From Liolophura sinensis (lineage: Eukaryota > Mollusca > Polyplacophora > Chitonida > Chitonidae), in assembly GCF_032854445.1 (NCBI RefSeq), contig NC_088301.1:41907116-41971115 (forward strand): DNA of 64,000 bases, written 5' to 3'. Below the pieces are notes generated by a model. That model was not told the origin of the DNA. It saw nothing but the letters and a program-made list of their open reading frames with translations, and did not search any database. The stretch's first letter is position 1. Every line of letters begins with the position of its first letter. Shown here in pieces: positions 1-13,200 of the stretch. Position numbers and translations under genes: made by a program.

Positions 1-3000
1 TCAGCCATTGCATCACTGACCTTACCTGAAGGTGAGAACAGAAATATGAAGGATGCATGTTTGGGAACATGTGGCGAACTGGAAGTGGAAGGTAGCTCTT
101 CTCAGTCCCAAGAAAAGAGGATGGGGTGAAGAGAAAAACATTTTCAGCGTATCTATCTCTCAGTTAGTAGAAACAATTTAATTCTGGAAAACAATTTGGA
201 CGAGCTGATAGGTCATTCTTAAAACATACTATAAGGATATTTGTTGCAAAATTCCCAAATGTGTCACCAAGTTTCATACAGTGCATACTACAGTGTGACT
301 GGTAGAAACCTGTACGAGGGAACCTATAGAAACATCTTTCCAGCAGGTAAAGACACTGAATTTGGAGTCAGACAAATGATTCATTGTATTCACAGTTTTT
401 CTAGTTTGGCTAAAAATGTTTTATGCTTTTGCTTTATCTTCAGACCACAGATTTCAACTTGTCTAGAGCAAAGTGTTTGCCTTTGTGGTTAAATTGATAC
501 AACGTAAACAAGGTTGACGAACACATTGCGACCAGTGGTTTTACAAGCATACAGTGGCAATCACGAATTGCTGATAAAGAATTGAACGAGATTGATCTTG
601 CGAAAATAAGGAGACATTTGTTACCCTAGAGTAGTCAAAGAAGACATGTTTTCCTGTCCCCTTCGCTAGTTACACCGATTAAATCTATAAATCTCCATGC
701 TCAACTTTTTTTAACATCTCAGTCAGAGAAATTCCATAAGGCAATCTGTTGATGTGGTTACCGAGATATTCTAGCCGAGCACTGCTTAGTTCTTACGGAT
801 AAACGAACCATAAACATATAAGATGGAACTCGTAAATATTGGCTGAGAGAAATTAGTAAAACACAGTACACGGCGGCGACATTTAAGGACATTCCCGTGC
901 ATGAATGCATAATTCTATTGAACACCTTCAGCTTAAACTCGAAGCCTGTATTTCCAAAGTCATCTTTGGGCGATTTTTCTAATTAGTGTCCAACTTATAT
1001 AAACTAATTAGAGCCAATTTATATAAAATTAAAAAGGGGTTGTCTGTCTTATTGAGCAAATGGGCATTATACAGAGCTGTTAATGCAGGCCTGTTGAAAG
1101 CCCTTAACTTGAGGTTGAAGGGGACGCTCAGATAATAAATGAGCTGGAACCTTACCTCTGCACCTAATCGTTGTACAATCATATTAGATGGGTTAAAAAA
1201 CACAAAGGGCTGTTCGGCTTAAACTTTAGATATTTTGGGCAAACAAAGCGTTTATAAGAAAGCACCTTGGTGGCTAACTGTTGTCAGGTGTGACCAAGAT
1301 TTAAGCACGCAAACCAAAAGTTCGGGAGTTGCTTTTCCACCAATGGACACGACTCTCTAAAATGTTTTTTTTTTTATTTGTTTGGGTTATGCGCTGTAAG
1401 TTCACCCTGAAACGGATACAAATATTGGTCCGCTCTTTTGTCGACATATACTTACTGCGTAAGCATTGCGTAAGCAGGAGGCCAGGGCTCAATACCGAAT
1501 TGGGCCAAGCCCATGTATGACTTTGCTCCCATGACGCTTAGTATAAAGCCGTATACTGGTTAATCTGGTATTAATTACGAAAGAAACATTTCCTTCTTTT
1601 TACATTTCAAATGCATGCTGAAAAGTACAATAACCTTTTGTGCATGTATATCCGATAACATGTTTAAGTACTTAATGTTCTCGAAGTTTCAGGCAAAGTT
1701 AACCATATTTTATGAGCTGCTTCATAGATTTAACCTATTTTCTTTCTGATCAACGCAAGGATGTGAAGACAAACTTGCCTACAAGGGCCGTGTTAAAGCA
1801 GAGTTATTTACCTGCCATTCGAAATAGGTATACTACTTGAGAAATGCAAACAGGCCTACCCTATGACAGCATGGTGAAGACCATAAAGCTATTTCTAACT
1901 TTTTGAACACCTGGTTTGGACTACAGTTACTTTCAATAGCTATATATACGCTAAGTGAACTAGGTAAACGGAAGGAAATCAATGCCGGTTATCAAATAGT
2001 TTGATTGCTAACGTTCATAGTTCTATATAATGAATAATTTTACTTTTTCCTTTTTACTAGTTCCTTTTTACACGTTTATACAAAGAACGATACCTGGGGA
2101 GTTGTTCAAACGTGTAATAGTAGTTAAACCCGATATCGACTCTAATTTGGACTAAATTCCCGTTATTTATGTATTAGAGCAAGACTGATATTAAGATTTC
2201 ACATCTAACACACTCTTGAACATGTTGCCCTAACAGGTACCCTCAGTTCACAAGACTGTCCTTTGAGATTCCCGTTTTCGAATCCAAATTTCGCTCTCTC
2301 GGCCGAAATCTTAGCTCAGGAACTTTATCACATAGTTGGTAAGGTAAAGTCTGGGAGGAATATAGCAGCTTTGATTACACAAGCTTCCTCCAGGGTAACG
2401 AGGTCCCGTCTTATATTTACGGCTTCCATGCTTCTTTGAAGGCAAGGACAAGTACGTTTGTGCCCGTTGGAACACCTCAGAGACATACCTGTGGCGCAGC
2501 GATGTAGTTCTAATGACATCGGGCTTACTTAACCGCTTATCCTTTAACCAATAAAGATGCCCTTCTTATCGACTGAATCCATTCCCATTGGTCGGCCATT
2601 AATCATAACCCTGGTGGTATTGATCAGTTTATTTTAAGGCAAAGTTGTGTCATGTTTACTCAGACTAACATGCCTGGCGGAGAGATAGCAAGAGTGCAAA
2701 TTCTGGCTTATATCTTTCCAGATATCCAGGGTAAACACGTGTCCACCATCCAGATTAGCAAGCAAATATAAATCGGTCAGCAATGACGACACCCATGCAT
2801 GATTGGGCCAAGAAGAGTTTCTTGCAATCCACAAAGACATGCGTTTACAATCAAAGTCCTAGGAAAGAACCGAGAAACTTAGGAATTTATACACGTGAAT
2901 CGAAAATGACTGAGACACCTTTACGTTTGTTGCGAAATAAAAGCGTCGACAAGCGAATATTCGATGATTTTCGCCAGCCGTGAACTCATATCCTAAACAC

Positions 3001-3226
3001 CCTTTCATGGCAATTTTGACCATGCCAAAGGCGTTAGTAGTAGGCCTGTCATATACCATATGCCAAAACGATCAGAAAAAAATGTTTGGGCCATATTTTA
3101 TATTCATTAATAACCCATCTAAATGTATTAATAACCTCTCTATATTATGCATATTAGCGCCTCCAATTCGGACTCTCTCTCAACCACATTGAAGGAAGGC
3201 CTCTGCTATTTGCGTTGTGCTTTCAG
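1..3226. other. 5' flank or intron 1 of inositol transporter copy A
   Basis: No coding exon is recognised here. Copy A needs a first exon encoding the N-terminus and the GYDTG helix, as in copies B, C and D, and no such sequence is visible in this stretch on either strand. Intron 1 is about 130 bp in copy B, 0.7 kb in C and 3 kb in D, so the exon may lie just outside the window. Short open frames here have no family motifs. Confidence 0.5.
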
Positions 3227-6200
3227 GTTTGGACTCGATGACGGTGCCGATGTATGTAGCGGAATGCGCCCCGGCTCACGTCAGAGGCCGGCTCGTCACC
3301 ATCCATCAGTTCATGATTACCGTCGGTCTCCTCGTATCCACTCTTGTCGATGGAGCCTTCAGCTATGTTGACAACGGATGGAGGTGAGATGAGGCCATAA
3401 CGAAACAATCAATCAATTAATAAGTCAGTTTGTATAGCTCGGTATCCTATATATACCATACTATGCTATACTATAACGGCCTGCACACGTCACCCTTGCA
3501 TGGAAGGAGTCGGAATTGTGCGGATAGGAGTTGCCAATGCAGGGTACAGGTGCCCATTTGTCAGATAAGTATATAGATGAAAGCATATACAGTAATCTTT
3601 CATACAAAGAGTACATTTTAAACATGGGTATAGGCCTTGAGCATGGAAATATGGTCATACAACTAAACTATTTTGTGTCACTGTGTAGGTACATGTTGGG
3701 TCTCGCTGGAGTTCCTGCTCTTATCCAGCTTATCGGATTTATCTTCATGCCAGAGAGTCCCCGATGGCTTGTGTACCACGACAAAGATGAAGAAGGATTG
3801 AAGGCGTTGGAGAAAATTCGAGGCACGACACAAGTGCTGAACGAATACCAGCTCATCAAAGATACTGTGAACGAGGACAGAAAGCTCCAGAATGGTAAAC
3901 TAATGCAGTATTGTTGCGGCGTTGTTTGCTTAAATACAATATTGATGTTTTTGTACAGAGATTTACAATGATAGTATTAAAATTGCCAGCATACATGTAG
4001 TTTTAAGGTCATCCTTTAACTTATTCAGACCTGCTCTGTCCTTTTTGGTTACTTGCAATACATTTTCTTATTTGCGAATCTTCTGTTTCTCTTCCTCTAG
4101 AGAATCAAGGATTTGTTTTATTACGGATGCTGAAAACAAAGACGACGAGAAGGGCTTTAGTCGTAGGATGCTCACTCCAGATGTTTCAGCAATTGGCCGG
4201 CATCAACACAGTCATGTAGGTTGTAGGTCATTTTCAAAATGACCAGCAATCTTCACTGAATTGTAAGATAAGCTAAAACCTGATTACTAATGACGTTAAC
4301 CATTCATGAAATGAACCGTCCATCATCTCATGAGGAAATTATAGAGCTATATAACTAATATATGGTGTGCTTAAAGTGAAAGAAAACAAAGTTAACGACA
4401 GTGGAGAGATCACAAAGATATCTTCCAAACTACCTGAATTTGTTTTTGTTGAACTGACGTGAAGTTAAGTTTTATTCTAAGGGGGCCTTTATGTGGACAA
4501 CGTTTATGTGTCAAGAAGTCAAAAACTTTATCTTCATCTCAAATGCCTGCTTTATGCTGGTACTGGCCATTTGACACGTATGCACATTACACTAGAGAAA
4601 CTCGTATGAAAATTAAAGTAGAAAAGCTTGATTGCACATCACCGTCATCATTATGACAAGTGCCCATTATAGAATTCATGTATGTTACTGCATTTAAGTT
4701 AGCCAAAATACCTAAACTTACTTGCTGATAAAGTTTTTGGGGGTCTTTCCCTCGACGTTCGTCAGTTGTCTTTGATCTGGACAGAGCTAACCAAACCTGC
4801 GTGTCTCCTTTTTTCAGGTATTACACGGCCTCCATCGTCCGAATGGCGGGTTTTCGAGACAACAGCATTGCCATCTGGTTATCTGCTCTGGTGTCTTCTG
4901 TCAATGTCCTTTTTACGTTCGTCGGACTCTACTTCGTGGAAAAACTGGGCAGAAAATTACTCTTGATATTAAGCTACATCGGTAAACAAGCCATTTACTT
5001 CATAATCCTTATAATGTTTTTGTAATAATTATAATAATTCATTGTTCTTGATGTTTGTATTCATTGTTCTTGATGTTTTTGTTCATTGTTCTCTATGGTT
5101 TTGTTCATTGTTGTTGATGTTTGTATTCATTATTGAAGATGTTTGTGTTTATTGTCCGTGATGTTTGATTTCGTTGTCCTCGAGCTTCCTCTTCCTCGAC
5201 CTTTGAACATATTGAAGAAGCATTGCAATATACGACGTATACCTAAAACAAAAAGATCCATGCAATCTGTCATTGTTAGTTATTATATTATTATAAAGGG
5301 ATAGTGATCTAAAATTAAAACTTTGTAAAGTATATGGTACAGAAAAGTACTGGTTGGCTGATATTAGTACCCATTTCTGCGTTCTGTTGTACAGCTAAGA
5401 TTAGACGACTATAGATACATACTACTTTTCACAGGTGTGTTGGTGGCTTTAATCGTCTTGGCAGTTGGCTTTCAGCTCCCGTCCATCAGTTCTCCAGATT
5501 TAAATATGAAGGAAGGGTTCAGCAACACGTCCTGTTACTCATACAGGTAAAATATATGGGAAAATATGACTAATCCAGGTACCACGTAAATCTGATCGTT
5601 ATACCAAGTAGAGGAAAGAGTGTAGCAATTTGGGCTTGATCACAGCTGATAAATTCATGAAAAATACAGTTTTCTATAACAGACAATAATGGAAGGGACC
5701 AGTATGTTAGTAACGTGTAACCTAGTTTGTTGAAAGCCTTCCATATATATATCATTTCTGTGTAGTATAAAACAACTAGTGGTATAAATCATTAGTCTTT
5801 CGCGAAAGGGATTTATCGAGTGAATGTGCTATATATGTATATGTATATGCAATATGAACCGCCTCAAGCTGCGTCTTCCTTTGCGCCCAACATAATCCTG
5901 AAAGCAAGGTAAACACTAACATGAAGTATTTGTCTCATGGAAGACCATAACTGTCATAAGGAGAATAGTTCGATTTGTTAATTACAATATTTTCAGCCCA
6001 GTGAACTACGTGAAAATTAGATGTACTGTATCGAAACACTCTACAGGGCTGGAAAAATTCTAAAATAGTAATAAATTTATCTGTTTTTATCCACTGTGTT
6101 TAGTGGTCCTTCATCTGAGATGTTCTTTATTTCAGTGTTTTCTCTGTCTTTGAACTACAGACAATATTTGCTAAACGTCCTTTGACAAAACTTCGAGAAT

Positions 6201-7538
6201 TGTTAAATGAGTCTGCAAATGAAGAGTCTAAGCCTAATGGTCATTCTGTTCCAGTAACTGCTACCCTTGTAGCCAAGACGCGAAATGTGGGTACTGTTAT
6301 GAGTTTGACGGGAATGTGGCGTCTAATGGCTCCTGTGTGGCCGTGTTGGATGATGAACATACGGCACAGGCCACAATCGGCAGATGTAATTCCACCTCTC
6401 TTCCTGATGGAATGCGATTTGACTTCGACTTCTGCCCCACAGATTACTCTTGGCTTCCCATCTTTGGAATGGTCCTCTATCTTGCATCATTTGCCCCAGG
6501 TATTTCTAGTAGATCTGAAATAAAACTTTAGGATCATTCTGAATAAATTACTATGGGGAATCCTGTTTTAAATTTGAGAGGCGGTACCTGCTGAAAAGAA
6601 CAGCATATTCTTTGGATGTTACACATTTTATGACAGTGTTAAAGTTTTCGTGAACTATGTTTGCTTACATGCAAGTATTTGTATACATTAAAGCTCGTTG
6701 GTCGACCAACTGAGGTAGGATTATTTCCAAAATAAGACATTTCCTTTTGATTTTGTTAAAGGATTTGCTCCCATGCCTTGGACTCTCAATTCGGAAATGT
6801 ATCCTTTGTGGGCACGTAGCTCTGGGAATGCATGCGCAACAGCTGTGAATTGGCTCTTTAACCTTTTGGTTTCGCAAACATTCTTGACACTTTTGGAATC
6901 CATGACTTCTTACGGTTAGTAAATATATTCATACAATCAAAACTGGTAAAAAATTTCTCTTTAAGTTGAGAGAATATCGTCTTTTCTTCACAGATTATGA
7001 CACTGAAATCTACTGTGCAGTATACCGTATCGAGTACAGATAGGCCTATTTCCGTTGTGTTCATTGGTATCATGTACTGTTTAACCTAAGACTTAAGTTC
7101 ATCAGTTGGTTCATGCCATAGGTATCAAACAGAGTGATTTATAAAAACAGCAGCGACCGGTATATAGCCTTTATATAAGTGCACTTTATATCTCTCTATA
7201 ACATACGTAGTCATGGTATTTAAGGGCAAACTTAGCTAAGTGAGCTATATGAAACCGGCCCCCAGATGTATTAACAAAGGCATCTGAATGGAGTTGACCA
7301 ATGAATGCATTCTAATGGTTGTGTTTCAGGTACGTACTGGTTATATGCAGGCATATCCGTTATTGGGATCTCAGTATTTACGATGATAGTACCAGAAACA
7401 AAGGGGAAATCTCTGGAGGAAATCGAACAGCTTTTTTCCAAAGGTTGGTGCCATTGTCCGTGTATGAGTGATGCTAACGCCATTGGTAGTGGCAGACAGA
7501 AGACATACGAATTGGAGATCATTTCCAACCAAAACTGA
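3227..7538 (+). CDS. SLC2A13: Proton/myo-inositol cotransporter-like (HMIT), copy A, 5' partial
   Basis: Predicted H+-coupled myo-inositol symporter of the SLC2 sugar-porter family, a 12-helix membrane protein. Eight exons are seen: 3227-3383, 3689-3894, 4101-4215, 4818-4981, 5435-5546, 6255-6499, 6762-6914 and 7330-7538 (TGA). All junctions are GT-AG, phases join in frame, and no stop interrupts the reading. Visible motifs are SECAP-like [11 protein letters not shown] after helix 4, PESPRWLV at the cytoplasmic loop, [10 protein letters not shown] in helix 7, the extracellular Cys signature [13 protein letters not shown] (CX2CX5CX2C, typical of HMIT rather than other GLUTs), [10 protein letters not shown] in helix 10 and [15 protein letters not shown] after helix 12. 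The C-terminal tail is Cys-rich (CHCPC) and longer than in B-D. The first exon is not in the window, so the annotation starts at exon 2. Exon lengths equal those of copy B, its closest paralogue, which faces it tail to tail. Confidence 0.9.
5038..5181 (+). repeat. 22-bp tandem repeat in intron of copy A
   Basis: About six and a half imperfect copies of a 22-bp T-rich unit of the type TTCATTGTTCTTGATGTTTG lie 56 bp after exon 5 of copy A. The later copies are more diverged. It is a simple intronic minisatellite. Confidence 0.75.
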
Positions 7539-8515
7539 AAGCATAGTTGCATCTTTGTGGATATCTGATATGGACAGGCACTTGTACGTGTTGTCTGAAC
7601 CTACTTGGGCACAAGGGCGTTGGAAAGCAAATTTCCGCAGGTGAATCATTAGACGGCTCGCCAGTCTGATACTGAAGGTGACACTTTACTTGGCTCATTC
7701 GCGGATAATAGAGATGCAGCGTAAGACATTGAAGTCACAGCCCAGAGAAACGACGGCATTGTTTTGTCTTTATTCGGTTAATTATAAACCCTTTCTGGCC
7801 GACACCAGCTGAATAAGAAGAAGTCCACGTGGTGAGGTGGATTACATGTGCACATGATTCTTCATATTAGTCTAGATGTATTTTTATGATACAAATTGAA
7901 CAAAGATGAAGTATTTGCCTCGTGCTAATTGTAACTAACTTTTCTACATGGGTTGTCCATTGTTGATAAATTTTGGGGTAAACTGAGCATTGATACAGGA
8001 TACATACAATGTCCCACGTCTAACATTCGTACCTTTATTGAATTACATTAATTAGTTCTCCTAAGTGTACATTTTCGCAGGTAGTATAATGTTATTTTTA
8101 GAAACTGTAGGCGCTTCCAGATATACTATGGATAATGGAGTGCAATCTGATCTAGCCATACAACATAGCGTTATGGAAATATTTAATTTTATTTGCCTTT
8201 CGCTAGGAAAGCCTTTTCCAAACCATTAATGGACGCATGTGTCCCTTGTAGTATATACGTATTGAGATTAGGGACTCATTTGAACTTCAAACTTTTTCGC
8301 CTGATAGAACATTTACACCTGATACAACATGTGTTGCATTACATGTATTAAGGTTAGTTGCTTAGTCATGTATTACTGAAGAATACCTAAATAATTCAAT
8401 TATATTGAGTCATTATCATTCTTGTTACTGTGGTGACAAGAAAATTTAATATTAAAGCCTTCTGAAAGAATATATCTTAGTAGCTAGCTTGATTATCATG
8501 CTTTCCTATTCGGCA

Positions 8516-8521
8516 AATAAA
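8516..8521 (+). terminator. Possible polyadenylation signal for copy A
   Basis: An AATAAA hexamer lies about 980 bp after the stop codon of copy A and just before a SINE insertion. It is the best plus-strand signal I see in this stretch, but a nearer non-canonical signal may be used. Confidence 0.3.
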
Positions 8522-8551
8522 CGGAACTATATGGATTACTCAACCAAGGTA

Positions 8552-8827
8552 TTTATTTTATTTATTTATTTATTTGATTGGTGTTTTACGCCGTACTCAA
8601 GAATATTTCACTTATACGACAGCGGCCAACATTATGGTGGGTAGAAACCGGGCACAGCCCGGGGGAAACCCACGACCATCCGCAGGTTGCTGGCAGACCT
8701 TCCCGCTTACGGCCGGAGAGGAAGTCAGCATGAGCTGGACTTGAACTCACAGCGAGCGCATTGGTGAGAGGCTCCTGGGTCATTACGCTGCGCTAGCGCG
8801 CTAACCAACTGAGCCACGGAGGCCCCC
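8552..8827 (-). mobile_element. Full-length tRNA-derived SINE (family S1)
   Basis: The element reads on the minus strand. Its tRNA-like head begins GGCCTCCGTGGCTCAGTTGG and contains a B-box-like GAGTTCAAGTCC. A conserved central body follows, then a tail ending in GAGTACGGCGTAAAACACCA and a TTTA-type A/T-rich repeat. A perfect 14-bp target-site duplication, ACTCAACCAAGGTA, sits at 8538-8551 and 8828-8841. The near-complete state and intact duplication suggest a fairly recent insertion. The body resembles molluscan Meta-domain or related SINEs from memory; the exact family name is not certain. Confidence 0.9.
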
Positions 8828-8841
8828 ACTCAACCAAGGTA

Positions 8842-10214
8842 AAGATGGCATATGCATGTATACTACATTTGATAACACTGCGTTTAGCATATTTGCCACG
8901 GTGAAGTATGTGTACCGTGGACGTTAAACCAAGGCTAAGTTACAATTTCTTGTAAACCAGTTTTAGTTTTTCACAGATTTGAGATAAATTTCTTCTGGAG
9001 TTGATCACATCAAAGCAGAGAATGCCATCAGACAAGACAAAAATCAATTGTTTTCTGAAGTCAATTTGTCTCCGTCGTTCATGTACTTTTCATACAGTCT
9101 TTTGAATTATTTGTTTGGCCACGTACGCGGATTATCGTAGATGTTTGTTCAAAAATGTTAATATACGACATTTAGACAAAGAATTATATCGGTCCTCACG
9201 TGGAAATTTCCCTTTTTTGTGTCGCAATTAGTTAATGTTAGGATTTAAGAAGTGTGACCAACAGTTTCCTAAAATTCTGTCCCAACATCTCTCGTCATAT
9301 GCATGTTACCAGATATTTGATGTACAACCGCCCTGTCGTTCGAGTTCTGACTGATCCATTTACTGGGGTTTTCTGTGTTAGATATTATAGGACTGTTCCC
9401 ATAGTACACACCATATTTTAGCACACCTTAATATGCATGTATAACATTAAAATGCGTATGTATGTTGAATGTTATTTGTATTGCGATTACTGACTTGTCT
9501 CAATGTTCCTTAGAATACACAAGTATGAATTAATTGCTTAACTTTAAACAAGAGCATAGGCTCTCGGATCGAGATTCTGACGTACCCTTAACATTTTTCT
9601 CGTATTGTTGCGTGTGTGAGAGCAAGTACCGCTTATAGCACTATCAGGCTTGTCATCCGACCGTTTCACGTAACGCTATACTAGCTTTTAGAGAAACGGG
9701 CGCCATGTGTTAAATGTCAGTGTATACGCACGCTGCGCATTGGAACGTCTAATATTAACAGAGTTCTTGTGGTTTTCATTTGCGGATGGCAGCAATGCTA
9801 AAAGAAAATCATAGCCATAAACATCAGTCTACATATGTTGGCAAGGAGCTCTTCCCGGAATATCTTCGTAGCATCTGGGTTTACACTAATATGTTTATTA
9901 AGCGGAACAAATCAGACAGGGTCATATCGATAAACGTGAGCGACCTCACCAATATGAACATTTCTTGCGCATAATGTTAACATCAATCAATCAATCAATC
10001 AATCAATTTGACAAAGTCAAAATACAATTCAAAACAATTTAAAACCAATGTTCAACAAAAGGGTTTAGAATGTAAACAAACGCTACTAAATTCAATGTAT
10101 GTAAAGTGTACGTAAATTCGTACATGTCAAGCCTGAAAGGAGAGAAACTGTAAAGCGTTCTGTTGGTAACTGCGTCTCAGAACTGACTTTTTAGCACGAT
10201 GTTTAAGAGTATTC
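8842..10214. other. Spacer between convergent copies A and B
   Basis: No gene is recognised. A short (TCAA)n microsatellite lies at 9984-10007. Reading frames here are short and without family motifs. Confidence 0.5.
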
Positions 10215-10220
10215 TTTATT
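10215..10220 (-). terminator. Likely polyadenylation signal of copy B
   Basis: On the minus strand an AATAAA hexamer lies 50 bp beyond the TGA of copy B at 10270. The short distance fits a compact 3' UTR. Confidence 0.5.
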
Positions 10221-10269
10221 TTAAGCTTATAGTTTTGTATTGCACCAGGCCTCTCGTATTAGATACAAT

Positions 10270-13200
10270 TCACTCCACGAGCAGCTCATAGTTCTTTGTT
10301 AACGAGCCACCGGTTTTGCTGCTTTTTGAAAAAGAAAAATGAAGCCATCCTTTTGAGAAAAGTTCTTCAATTTCTTCTAGAGACTTTCCTTTCGTCTCAG
10401 GTATGGTAATAGTGCACATAATGATTCCGATGGCGGCGATGGCTGCATACAGCCAGTAGGTCCCTATAATAAAGGGTTTAGATATAGATATATAACATTT
10501 ATATTACATATGTCAGGGGTAAACTTTTTTCAAACCCCTTAAGACATACAAAGAACCAATGTGTGCTGAAAATATGTACATGTACATATATTAAAACTGA
10601 TCCTGCGTTACAGTTATATTTACATTTGAATAGTCGGGAACTATTCAACTTGAATAACTAGGCAGCTCAAACTGCCAGTCTGGATATGTAAAATTTCTCT
10701 GCCATCATCGGTATTAGTACCACAATCCAGGCATGAACAAACCTTTCTATATTTAATATTTTATTAGAGAGAAAACAGTTCTGCCTTGTTGGTTACAGAT
10801 TGCCTTTTCTGGAGGATTAAAGATCACATTAAAATAATCTCCTAATATTAATGAATCCACATACCGTAGGGTGTGATCGTGTCCAGCAACGTCAAGAACG
10901 TCTGTGATACCAAGAGATTGATGCACCAGTTAACGGCCGAGGCGCATGCGTTACCAGTACTTCTGGCCCATAGGGGATAAATCTCGGAATTTAGCGTCCA
11001 CGGGATGGGGGCAAATCCTGTAATATAGAACGGCTGAAACGGTTATTTGGTTGGCATAAAAGAAGGCATAACACCTATTCCAACCAGGTGGGAATAGATG
11101 TGCGCAACGACTTATTAAGTCCGTGTCTTTTAAATTTTCACTTACAAAACGTGATTTCACCAGGCAAACGTCTGCCGTCTGCAAAATACTGAGGAGAGAC
11201 GGTAGATTTGTCGCATGTTTTCAGGGGCATTTAGAATTGAAAATGACATGACATACAAAAGGTTGACTACTGTGGGTGATGTTCATCTTATCTGAACCTA
11301 GTCAAAATAAGATCAATATATTGCATAACAAGGGATCCACAAAAAAATCATAATTCACCGCCACAATGCTTTGGCCAACCAGAAAGGCTACTCTGCAAGT
11401 CATCGATGAAGTTATCATGCACAATGACTCCAATCACTTGAAATCATTCAGATTAACTCATGAATTCATCTGTAACGGTATGAATCTCAATCCAGGTCCA
11501 AATGAAAAAAACAAACGCTCAACCTCCGTCAGAGTTATACTTCTCAATGTATGTTATGAGTTACCAAGCGACATAGAACTAACATTAATCTAGGATATCC
11601 AAAAAGATACGCTTGCAATGTCACTGCAAGCACGCAATGCCATGCAAGGTGCGATAGTATTCAGCAACGTCAACAACGTCTGCGATGCTAATATTTGGTG
11701 ATCACATTTCATCACAGAAGGATCACAGAGTTTAAGTATAGGTTGTTGGCAAACGATCACACATAACCGGGGAAATCCGGCCTTCTGTCAATTTACCTCA
11801 TTAAGGCAATTTAAGCTTGGGGCTGATGGGCTCCTGACTAGCTCTTACTGCTTCTGCTGCCGCTTTAGATAATGAGGTTTATCAGGTGCTTGTCGAATGG
11901 CGGTGCTTTACCCAGGGGACTCCGGTTTCCTCTACCCATAAACATAACTGACCTCATGTGAGTGAAACTTTTTTTTGCCACGGTTTTAAACACAAATAAA
12001 TAATTAAAATACACATCAGAAACAGCTTGGCAACGAATACAGGGACAATAAGAACAACAAAGATGATCGAGACATTCCATTTCCAAGATATCCCTAGCAA
12101 CGCCATACACCTTCACACCAACCCAGGCCATACAATCGACTGACAGTTAGTTAAATCACTGATAAATAATACTACAACCAGGAAGTTCATAAAGGACTTG
12201 TCACTTGGTCATCAGATTTCAAAGCTAGAGATAAGTTATTTAAAATACTAAATATTATATTTAGGCACTGATATTAGGCCTTCAAGGGTACCTCTTTGCT
12301 AATGAATTCACTGTGTTGTTTACCCAGGTACAGACTTTGCTACACCCCCGTAAGATTTGTTTAGATGGTTTTATCATTTACTTAATGACGGTATTATCTA
12401 TTAACATACAACGTTGTGAAATTAACGATCACAAGTTATAAGCCACAGTGGACCTTATTTGTATGTCATGTCGCCGGTAGTCATCCAGTGGCAAATACCC
12501 ACCTGGTGCGAACGCTGCCAGGTACGCCACCATGCCTAATATGGGAAGCCATGAGTAGGGAGTTGGGCAGAATCCATAGTCAAACATAAGGCCATCAGAC
12601 AATGAAGTGGAATTACACCTTCCGTACAACGCTTGTTGATTGTGTTTCTTGTCCAGTATGGGGACACAGGAACCGTTGGAAACGTCACCATCTGTGTTCA
12701 TGAAGCAAAATCCACAGCCTGCGTCCTGGCTACACGGATAGCAATTACTGCGGACACAAACTAAACAATCAGTATCCACTATACAGATGGAGCGAATAAC
12801 TTTTCAGATCATCTACGGTTGTATGCTGAAACAAAAACATCTTGCGAAAACCAAGAGGTCAAAATGGACAGTAAAACATTTAGGTTGTCAGCATAAATGA
12901 ACACATTATTTCGTTTAGGAATTTTTTCCTGTTTGTGTCCGGAGAATATTTCACAAGAGGAACTTAAAATTTGTTTACCTGTACGAGTAGCATGATGTGT
13001 TACTGAATCCTTCTTTTACAGTCACACCTGGGGAACTGAAAGAAGGAAGCTGGAAGCCAACAGCCAGGACTACTAATGCCACTAAAACACCTGAAACATC
13101 ATTTTGATGACTGATAAAACATGAACATTGTATGGCTGTCATATAACATAAAACCTAGTAACTAACCTTGTAATTGTTAGTTGCCTCATCATATTTTAGG

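Noticed and set aside
1-3226. Search for the first exon of copy A
   Set aside because: No GYDTG-type helix 1 sequence was found on the plus strand, so no exon is claimed here.
8740-8827. tRNA gene from the tRNA-like sequence
   Set aside because: It is the head of a SINE with target-site duplications and does not form a complete tRNA. The same holds at 35311, 41640 and 45700.
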